DNA of 5,452 nucleotides from Deltaproteobacteria bacterium (GTDB taxonomy: Bacteria > Desulfobacterota_E > Deferrimicrobia > Deferrimicrobiales > Deferrimicrobiaceae): contig JAMDCN010000144.1 in assembly GCA_023489025.1 (NCBI GenBank), positions 1 through 5,452 of the forward strand, in the 5' to 3' direction. Positions 1-5,452 of the stretch are shown here, piece by piece. Both the position numbers and the translations under genes were made by a program. The notes under the pieces were generated by a model. It worked only from the letters and a program-made list of their open reading frames with translations, was not told the origin of the DNA and ran no database searches. Positions within the stretch are counted from its first letter, which is position 1. Each line of letters starts with the position of its first letter.

Positions 1-53
1 CGTGCGGTCGCATCGGGGACCATGCAGCATCGGGGAGCAGCGGGGGCGACGCC
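1..53. other. Upstream flank with 10-bp direct repeat
   Basis: This short GC-rich flank precedes the DJ-1/PfpI gene. The 10-mer GCATCGGGGA occurs twice, at 10-19 and 27-36, 17 bp apart start to start. No convincing -10/-35 pair or strong Shine-Dalgarno motif is seen. The frame of the downstream gene has no stop codon here, so part of this stretch could even be coding if a start lies left of the window. Confidence 0.4.
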
Positions 54-647
54 ATGTGGCAAACGGATGCGGTCCGGGCGGGGGGCGCGGCGGAGCCGGT
101 CTTCCGGGCGCGCGGCGTTACGAAAGGGAAACGCGTGGCCGTTCTCGTGGAAAATCTCTATGAAGACATGGAACTGTGGTACCCGGTGTACCGGTTCCGG
201 GAAGCCGGCGCCGAGGTGACGATCGTGGGGCCCGCCGCCACCACCTATTCCTCGAAGCACGGCTACGAGGCGCGGGCGGACAGGGGCGCCGACCAGGTCC
301 AGGCGTCGCATTTCGACGCGGTGATCATCCCGGGCGGTTACGCCCCGGACCGGATGCGTCTCCATAAATCGATGGTCGACCTGGTTCGCGAAGCGTATCG
401 GCAGGGGAAAGTGGTCGCGGCGATCTGCCACGGGGGATGGATGCTCGTCTCGGCGAACATCCTCAAGGGGAAGAAGGTCACCGGCTACGCCGCCATCCGG
501 GACGACCTGGTGAACGCAGGCGCCGCCTACGAAGACATCGAAGTCGTCCGGGACGGAAACCTGGTCACCTCACGGAAGCCCGCCGACCTGCCGGCCTTCT
601 GCCGCGCCATCTTCCAGGCGCTTTCCGAGGCCAAGGCGAAGGCATGA
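54..647 (+). CDS. DJ-1/PfpI family protein (class I glutamine-amidotransferase-like)
   Basis: A 197-residue soluble protein with no signal peptide or membrane segment. Family members are cytoplasmic and have been described as intracellular proteases, protein deglycases or stress chaperones; the substrate cannot be read from the sequence. The fold core starts near residue 26 with a first beta strand (VAVLVEN), then YEDMELWYP (36-44), a hydrophobic strand ending in the PGGYAPD turn, and the nucleophile elbow AICHGGWML with Cys125-His126. The C-terminal DDLVNAGA and LVTSRKPADLPAF blocks also match the PfpI/YhbO group. The Glu that supports the Cys in PfpI (ANEFED) aligns with Leu35 here, while Glu33 and Glu37 lie nearby. 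PfpI-type proteins are usually about 165-175 residues, so the first 25 or so look like an extension. The start is uncertain: ATG 54 has only a G-rich stretch upstream, while in-frame GTG 135 has AAGGG six bases before it and would give a family-sized 170-residue protein. The frame is also open to the left window edge. Family call is firm; exact activity is not. Confidence 0.9.
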   Translation: MWQTDAVRAGGAAEPVFRARGVTKGKRVAVLVENLYEDMELWYPVYRFREAGAEVTIVGPAATTYSSKHGYEARADRGADQVQASHFDAVIIPGGYAPDRMRLHKSMVDLVREAYRQGKVVAAICHGGWMLVSANILKGKKVTGYAAIRDDLVNAGAAYEDIEVVRDGNLVTSRKPADLPAFCRAIFQALSEAKAKA

Positions 648-652
648 AAGGA

Positions 653-680
653 CTGACATAAACCTATAATAGAACAGAAT
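653..680 (+). promoter_or_regulatory. Possible sigma-70-like promoter for the glucan synthase gene
   Basis: The intergenic gap becomes sharply AT-rich between about 655 and 698, against a GC-rich background. CTGACA at 653-658 matches TTGACA at 5 of 6 positions, and CAGAAT at 675-680 matches TATAAT at 4 of 6, with a 16-bp spacer. A perfect TATAAT also sits at 665-670, but the sequence 15-18 bp before it does not resemble a -35 element. Either could start a transcript for the synthase gene with a leader of about 90-100 bases. Motif matches in an AT-rich stretch arise easily by chance, so this is a suggestion only. Confidence 0.3.
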
Positions 681-693
681 AATTGCTATTATA
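665..693. repeat. Perfect 8-bp inverted repeat (operator-like dyad)
   Basis: TATAATAG at 665-672 is the exact reverse complement of CTATTATA at 686-693, with 13 bases between the arms. Arm centres are 21 bp apart, about two helical turns, the spacing expected of a site bound by a dimeric regulator on one DNA face. It overlaps the candidate -10 elements, which would suit repression. As RNA it would form only a weak A-U hairpin and no T-run follows, so a rho-independent terminator for the upstream gene is unlikely. The dyad is seen directly; any regulator is inferred. Confidence 0.45.
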
Positions 694-760
694 AAAAGCA
701 TGTCCTACCGGTTATCGGATGCCCTTACCCGCTGAAATGCCAATTCTGATCCTTGGATAG

Positions 761-766
761 AAGGAG
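761..766 (+). promoter_or_regulatory. Ribosome binding site for the TTG-started synthase gene
   Basis: AAGGAG lies nine bases before TTG 776. An in-frame TAG at 758-760 rules out any start further upstream. The next in-frame ATG, at 818, has no Shine-Dalgarno motif before it, so this site decides in favour of the TTG start. Confidence 0.8.
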
Positions 767-775
767 ACATCAACG

Positions 776-3700
776 TTGAAGGCGAGCGTCAAGTCCGTCA
801 CCGCGAACTTGCGCGATATGGGGGCGAGCCTCCTCGGGAGCGGATCGGCGAAAATGTACGCCCGCGACGAGCCGCCGCTGCGGTCGGAACTGTTCAGCAG
901 CGAACAGATGAAGCAGCATGGCAAGACCCTTGCGGGCTCGCACAAACTGGGTCCGGGAGGAATCCGGGACCGGCTTCTGACACGGCTGGCGGAAAATGAA
1001 AGGATCCTGACGGGAGCCTGCAAGCTATTAACGTCGGCGGTCGATGCGAACCGCCGGATCGCGCCGGCGGGGGAATGGCTCCTCGACAACTTCTACCTGA
1101 TCGAAGAACAGATCCGCACGGCCAAGAGGCACTTGCCGAAGGGTTACAGCAGGGAACTGCCTCGCCTGCTGGACGGACCGTCGGCCGGACTTCCGCGCGT
1201 GTACGACATCGCGCATGAAGCGATCTCGCACGGCGATGGACGGGTGGACCCGGAAAGTCTCAGCAGTTTCGTGTCGTCTTACCAGAAGGTGACCGTCCTT
1301 ACGCTGGGAGAATTGTGGGCCATCCCCATCATGCTGCGCCTGGCGCTGATCGAGAATCTCCGGCGCGTCGGGGCACGGATTGTCGTCGGAAGCATCGACC
1401 GGGACCTCGCCGCCCGCTGGGCGGAACAGATGATGGAGATCGCCGAAAAGGACCCGAAGAGCCTGATATTGCTGACGGCGGACATGGCGCGGTCAAACCC
1501 CCCGATGGTGAGCTCGTTCGTCGCTGAATTCGCCCGCCGATTGCAGGGACAGAGCACCGCCCTGGCATTGCCGCTCACATGGATCGAACAACGGCTTTCC
1601 GAGTCCGGCCTGACGATCGAGCAGCTGGTGCGGTCGGAGAACCAGCAGATGGCCGCCGACCAGGTTTCCATCAGCAACAGCATCGGCAGCCTTCGGTTCC
1701 TGGGAGCGATGGATTGGCGCACGTTCGTGGAGACGATGAGCGCCGTTGAACAGGTACTGCGCGAGGACCCGGGGGGAGCCTACGGCCGGATGGATTTCAG
1801 CACCCGCGACCACTACCGCCACGTTGTCGAGAAGATCGCGAAGAGGAGCCGATTGCACGAAGTCGTTGTGGCGCGCAAGGCGATCCTGCTGGCAGGGGAG
1901 GGCACGGACAGGAAGGGACCGGACGATCGATCGGCACATGTCGGGTTCTACCTGATCGACAAGGGATTGCCGCAGCTGCAACGGGAAGCGGATGTGCGCC
2001 TCCCACCCTTCGAGGCCTTCCGGCGCGTGACCGGCCGGTTCCCTTTGCTCCTCTACCTGGGCTCGGCACTTCTGTTTACATCGTGTTTCACCGGGGTGCT
2101 GGTGGCAAGGGCGCATGCCGGCGGGCTGCAGGATTGGTTGCTCGTCCTGTTCGGCGCCCTCTCGCTGCTGTGCGCAAGCCGGCTGGCGGTCGCGCTGGTG
2201 AACTGGCTGGCCACCTTGCTGGTGTCGCCACGGCCGTTGCCGCGAATGGACTTCGCGGAAGGAATTCCACCGGGATCCCGCGCCCTGGTGGTGATCCCGA
2301 CGATGCTCACGAGCCCCCGCAACATCGAGGACCTGGTCGAATCGCTGGAAGTCCGGTTCCTGGCGAACCGGGACGACAACCTGCACTTCGGCCTGCTGAC
2401 GGATTTTCGGGACGCGAGCGAGGCGACGATTCCGGAGGACGACCCGCTGTTGAGGTCGGCACGGGAGGGTATCGAAGGGCTGATTGAAAAGTATCGGGGT
2501 GAGAGGAACGACGCGTTCTTCCTTTTTCACCGACCGCGGCGGTGGAATCCCCGGGAGAGGATCTGGATGGGCTACGAACGCAAGCGGGGGAAGCTTGCGG
2601 AATTGAATCTGCTTCTCCGCGGCGGAGCGGGGGATCGCTTTTCCCTCGTCATCGGGGAAACGGCGGTGTTACGGAACGTGAAGTACGTGATCACCCTTGA
2701 CACGGACACGCTGCTTCCACGCGACTCGGCGCGGCAGTTCGTGGGAGCCATGGCGCACCCGCTGAATCGAGCGCGGTACGATGAACAAGCGCAGCGCGTC
2801 ACGGAGGGGTACGGCATCCTTCAGCCGCGCGTCGCCGTGAGCCTGCCGGAAACGAACCGGTCGAGGTATGCGCAATTGTGCGGCAGCGAGCCGGGCATCG
2901 ATCCATACACGCGCGCCGTCTCCGATGTGTACCAGGACGTGTTCGATGAAGGCTCCTTCATCGGCAAGGGGATCTATGACGTCGATGCGTTCGAGCAGGC
3001 CCTCAAAGGGCGGCTTCCCGAGAACCGGATCCTGAGCCATGATCTCCTGGAAGGATGCCATGCGCGGGCGGGTCTGTTGAGCGACGCACACCTGTACGAG
3101 GAATACCCGTCCAGCTACATCGCGGATGTAAACCGTCGCCACCGATGGATCCGTGGGGATTGGCAGATCACCGGCTGGCTGCTGTCGCGCGTTCCCGGTC
3201 CCGGTGACGTTCGCCGGAGGAACCCTCTTTCGGGGCTATGCCAATGGAAGATCTTCGACAATCTTCGGCGCAGCCTCGAACCTTCCGCATTGACGCTCCT
3301 GTTGCTGCTGGGTTGGAATTCTTTGTCTCCCGCCTGGTATTGGACCTTGTCTGTGATCGGGATCCTCCTGATTCCCTCCATGGTGGCCTCTGTCCTGGAA
3401 ATGTTCCGGAAGCCCAAGGATGCGCTGCTGCGCCAGCACCTTGCCGCCGAAGCGCGCTCCGCGGGACGGAGCTTCGCCCAGGCGGCGTTTACGCTCGCGT
3501 GCCTGCCGTACGAGGCGGTCTTCAGCCTGGACGCGGTCGTGCGCACGGCCGGGCGGATGCTGTTCACGCACAAGCGGCTTCTCGAATGGCATCCGTCGGG
3601 GCGCCCGGACGGCAATCGCGGCGAAGGGCTGGCGGCCTTTTGCCGATCGATGTGGATCGCACCCGTGATCGCCGCCGCCGCGACGATCCTCCTCGTTTTT

Positions 3701-4996
3701 TCGAGGCCGGTCGCGCTGACCACGGCCGGGCCCATCCTGGCCCTGTGGTTGGCCTCCCCCGCCATCGCCTGGTGGATCAGCCGCCCGCTCGCTCGCCGAA
3801 GAGCGGCGCTTTCGGCGGACCAGATCCTCTTTCTCCGGAGGCTTTCGCGGAGGACCTGGGCGTTCTTCGAAACTTTCGTCGGGCCGGAAGACCATTGGCT
3901 GCCGCCGGACAACTACCAGGAATACCGCGTCGGCGCGGTTGCCCATCGCACGTCGCCGACCAACATGGGGCTTGCGCTCCTCGCGAATCTGGCCGCCTAC
4001 GACTTCGGGTACCTTCCGTCGGGACAACTCGTCGAGCGCACGGACAATGCGCTGCGCACCATGGATGCCCTCGCGCGACATCGAGGCCATTTCTACAACT
4101 GGTACGACACGCAATCCCTGAAACCGCTGCTGCCTCTCTACGTCTCGACGGTGGACAGCGGAAACCTCGCGGGCCACCTGCTGACGTTGCGGCAGGGCCT
4201 GCTCGAGCTTCCGGATCACGGCATTCTGGGAGAGCGATGGTTGGAGGGGATAAGCGACACCTTTCAGGTTCTCCTGGACGCCGTGGACGGATCCCTGTCC
4301 TCCCCCCTTACGCAATTCCAGAAGATTCTGGAGGCCTCGTCCGGTTCCCGTCCGGCCACGCTCCCGGCGGCGAGGCTTTGCCTCGAACGGCTGACGGCAA
4401 GCGCCGGGGAAATCACCGGCATTTTCAAGGATGCCAAAGATGGCGAACCGAACCGATGGGCGCGAGCCCTTGAGCGTCAATGCCAGGACGCCCACGATGA
4501 GGTGGCGTTTCTTGGCGACTTCCCCGGTTTCGACGGGATCCCGACCTTGCGCGCGCTGGCAGGGCTCGAGGAGAAAAGCGATTGGCCTCTTGACCTCCGG
4601 CGGCTCATCCCGGAGGCGAAACGGCGCGCAAGGGAAAGGATTTCGGCGATCGACCGCCTTGCGCTGCAATGCGGCGAACTCTCTCGTGTGGAGTACGACT
4701 TCCTCTACGACAAGGGGCGTCATCTCCTGGCGATCGGCTACAACGTCGGCGAGCGGCGGCGGGACTCGAGTTTTTACGATCTGCTGGCTTCGGAAGCGAG
4801 ACTGTGCAGTTTCGTGGCGATCGCGCAGGGACAACTGCCGCAGGAGTCCTGGTTCGCCCTGGGGCGCCTGCTCACCGCCACCAAGGGAGAACCGATTCTC
4901 CTTTCATGGAGCGGTTCGATGTTCGAGTACCTCATGCCGCTCCTGGTGATGCCGACGTACGAGAACACGCTGATCGACCGTCGGATCTGGTCGTAG
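776..4996 (+). CDS. ndvB: Cyclic beta-1,2-glucan synthase, N-terminal part; frame broken near 4980
   Basis: Inner-membrane enzyme that polymerises UDP-glucose into beta-1,2-glucan and cyclises it; the products are periplasmic osmoregulated glucans, also important in host interaction in Rhizobium and Brucella. The 1,406-residue frame starts at TTG 776 behind AAGGAG. Residues 30-420 match the family N-terminal region (PLRSELFSSEQM, GEWLLDNFYLIEEQIR). Membrane segments lie near 422-444, 452-485, 837-875 and 960-1003. Between them is the GT84 glycosyltransferase domain, with D642-T-D-T645 (nucleotide/metal site), HDLLEGCH (755-762) and RHRWIRGDWQ (788-797). From about 1020 comes the glycoamylase-like domain, assigned to GH189 in recent CAZy work as I recall: TSPTNMG (1059-1065), FYNWYDT (1106-1112), VDSGNL (1126-1131), IGYN (1320-1323), FEYLMP (1383-1388). 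Recognisable sequence ends at YENTLID (to Asp1401); the last residues RRIWS are out-of-frame readthrough before TAG 4994-4996. Full-length relatives have about 2,800 residues, so this is roughly half a protein. Continuation is in the -1 frame. Family call is very firm; functionality is doubtful. Confidence 0.93.
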   Translation: MKASVKSVTANLRDMGASLLGSGSAKMYARDEPPLRSELFSSEQMKQHGKTLAGSHKLGPGGIRDRLLTRLAENERILTGACKLLTSAVDANRRIAPAGEWLLDNFYLIEEQIRTAKRHLPKGYSRELPRLLDGPSAGLPRVYDIAHEAISHGDGRVDPESLSSFVSSYQKVTVLTLGELWAIPIMLRLALIENLRRVGARIVVGSIDRDLAARWAEQMMEIAEKDPKSLILLTADMARSNPPMVSSFVAEFARRLQGQSTALALPLTWIEQRLSESGLTIEQLVRSENQQMAADQVSISNSIGSLRFLGAMDWRTFVETMSAVEQVLREDPGGAYGRMDFSTRDHYRHVVEKIAKRSRLHEVVVARKAILLAGEGTDRKGPDDRSAHVGFYLIDKGLPQLQREADVRLPPFEAFRRVTGRFPLLLYLGSALLFTSCFTGVLVARAHAGGLQDWLLVLFGALSLLCASRLAVALVNWLATLLVSPRPLPRMDFAEGIPPGSRALVVIPTMLTSPRNIEDLVESLEVRFLANRDDNLHFGLLTDFRDASEATIPEDDPLLRSAREGIEGLIEKYRGERNDAFFLFHRPRRWNPRERIWMGYERKRGKLAELNLLLRGGAGDRFSLVIGETAVLRNVKYVITLDTDTLLPRDSARQFVGAMAHPLNRARYDEQAQRVTEGYGILQPRVAVSLPETNRSRYAQLCGSEPGIDPYTRAVSDVYQDVFDEGSFIGKGIYDVDAFEQALKGRLPENRILSHDLLEGCHARAGLLSDAHLYEEYPSSYIADVNRRHRWIRGDWQITGWLLSRVPGPGDVRRRNPLSGLCQWKIFDNLRRSLEPSALTLLLLLGWNSLSPAWYWTLSVIGILLIPSMVASVLEMFRKPKDALLRQHLAAEARSAGRSFAQAAFTLACLPYEAVFSLDAVVRTAGRMLFTHKRLLEWHPSGRPDGNRGEGLAAFCRSMWIAPVIAAAATILLVFSRPVALTTAGPILALWLASPAIAWWISRPLARRRAALSADQILFLRRLSRRTWAFFETFVGPEDHWLPPDNYQEYRVGAVAHRTSPTNMGLALLANLAAYDFGYLPSGQLVERTDNALRTMDALARHRGHFYNWYDTQSLKPLLPLYVSTVDSGNLAGHLLTLRQGLLELPDHGILGERWLEGISDTFQVLLDAVDGSLSSPLTQFQKILEASSGSRPATLPAARLCLERLTASAGEITGIFKDAKDGEPNRWARALERQCQDAHDEVAFLGDFPGFDGIPTLRALAGLEEKSDWPLDLRRLIPEAKRRARERISAIDRLALQCGELSRVEYDFLYDKGRHLLAIGYNVGERRRDSSFYDLLASEARLCSFVAIAQGQLPQESWFALGRLLTATKGEPILLSWSGSMFEYLMPLLVMPTYENTLIDRRIWS

Positions 4997-5452
4997 CGCC
5001 GTATGCGTCCGCCCTTGCGCTGATGGTGGCCCCCGAGGAGGCGTGCCGGAATCTGCAGCGGCTCGGGGACGAGGAGTCCCTCGGGAAATACGGCTTTTAC
5101 GAGGCCGTCGATTATACCCCATCGCGTCAACGACGCGGGCAATCCAGCGTGGTCGTCCGGTCCTTCATGGCCCATCACCAGGGCATGAGCCTCCTCTCTC
5201 TGGACTACCTGCTCCTGGACCGTCCGATGCAGAAGCGGTTCGAGGCGGATCCGCTGTTCCAGGCGACCACGCTCCTGCTCCAGGAACGGGTCCCGAAGGC
5301 CACGGCGCCCTACACGCGTGCCGCCGAGTTCTCCGGGCTTCAAAAGATTCCTGGTGTTACCGGAATGCCGATGCGCACTTTCAGCACCCCCGATACTCCC
5401 GTACCGGAGGTGCAGCTTCTCTCGAACGGCAGATACCACGTTATGATCACAA
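4984..5452 (+). pseudogene. ndvB: Cyclic beta-1,2-glucan synthase, continuation in the -1 frame, cut by window end
   Basis: From GAT 4984 the frame reads DLVVAPYASALALMVAPEEA, then YGFYEAVDYTPSR, VVVRSFMAHHQGMSLLSL, FEADPLFQATTLLLQERVPKA, and finally FSTPDTPVPEVQLLSNGRYHVMIT. All are hallmark blocks of the second half of the glycoamylase-like domain and the linker into the C-terminal GH94-type half of cyclic glucan synthases. There are 156 codons without a stop, and the frame is open at the right edge. It lies in the -1 frame relative to the upstream piece and overlaps its last 13 bases. It has no ribosome binding site or natural start at its left end; ATG 4906 and ATG 5023 are in this frame but have no family support as starts. 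Between YENTLID and DLVVAPY relatives carry about 50-55 residues, including the G-I-S-E-S block, which are absent here. The piece is best read as the rest of the same gene after a deletion, not as a separate gene. Codon use and conservation look intact, so the lesion is young or artefactual. Confidence 0.85.

Noticed and set aside
665..700. Rho-independent terminator of the DJ-1/PfpI gene
   Set aside because: The inverted repeat has just one G-C pair per stem and is followed by AAAAG rather than a run of T on the + strand.
700..735. An 11-codon upstream ORF (MSYRLSDALTR) in the synthase leader
   Set aside because: It has no Shine-Dalgarno motif before its ATG and no leader-peptide signature such as runs of one amino acid followed by a terminator. 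A chance ORF of this size is expected.
648..775. Riboswitch or structured RNA in the 128-bp intergenic gap
   Set aside because: I looked for conserved riboswitch cores such as GEMM-type c-di-GMP and for tRNA-like cloverleaf arms, and saw none. The only clear structure is the 8-bp AT-rich dyad.
1493..2530. A 345-codon open frame on the - strand inside the synthase gene
   Set aside because: It is also antisense to conserved coding sequence, with low-complexity Arg/Gln/His-rich composition and no family resemblance.
3238..4473. A 411-codon overlapping open frame on the + strand
   Set aside because: It overlaps the synthase in another frame over clearly conserved sequence. The translation is Arg/Gly/Pro-rich without recognisable motifs.
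3236..4834. A 532-codon open frame on the - strand inside the synthase gene
   Set aside because: It lies wholly antisense to strongly conserved GT84/glycoamylase-like coding sequence. Its translation is rich in Arg, Gln and Pro with no recognisable domain, as expected when GC-rich codons leave the antisense frame free of stops.
4975..4996. Programmed -1 ribosomal frameshift joining the two synthase pieces
   Set aside because: A -1 shift would reconnect the frames, but no slippery heptamer is present and the missing conserved block of 50 or so residues would still be absent. Deletion or misassembly explains more.

Overview
The window is GC-rich chromosomal DNA that looks like part of an ordinary bacterial genome. 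It holds two protein genes on the + strand and one short AT-rich intergenic region. The protein style, a long cyclic beta-1,2-glucan synthase with GC-rich codons and Shine-Dalgarno motifs, would fit a Gram-negative of the former Deltaproteobacteria or a related phylum. That placement is a weak inference from the look of the proteins; nothing here fixes the taxon. I see no tRNA, rRNA, CRISPR array, insertion sequence or phage gene.

Layout: bases 1-53 are upstream sequence with a small direct repeat. Bases 54-647 encode a DJ-1/PfpI-family protein (class I glutamine-amidotransferase-like fold; intracellular protease, deglycase or stress protein group). Bases 648-775 are the only real intergenic stretch and are strikingly AT-rich near 655-698. 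They contain a perfect 8-bp inverted repeat, a possible weak promoter and a clear ribosome binding site. From 776 a TTG-started gene encodes a cyclic beta-1,2-glucan synthase (NdvB/Cgs type): an N-terminal region, membrane segments around a GT84 glycosyltransferase domain, then the glycoamylase-like cyclisation domain. The gene runs off the right edge, before the expected C-terminal phosphorylase-like (GH94) half.

The main oddity lies inside the second gene. Its first reading frame stops at 4996. The family sequence resumes in the -1 frame at about 4984 and stays open to the window end. The two pieces do not abut in the family alignment as I remember it: roughly 50-55 residues of the glycoamylase-like domain, including the conserved G-I-S-E-S block, are in neither frame. 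This looks like an internal deletion of about 160 bp (length 1 more than a multiple of 3) that also shifted the frame, or an assembly error with the same effect. If real, the gene is probably a recent pseudogene, or makes a truncated synthase of about 1,400 residues that keeps the GT84 domain but lacks an intact cyclisation domain and the C-terminal half.

The two genes have no obvious shared pathway. The AT-rich gap with its own promoter-like elements suggests they are transcribed separately. I found no evidence of a previously undescribed system.
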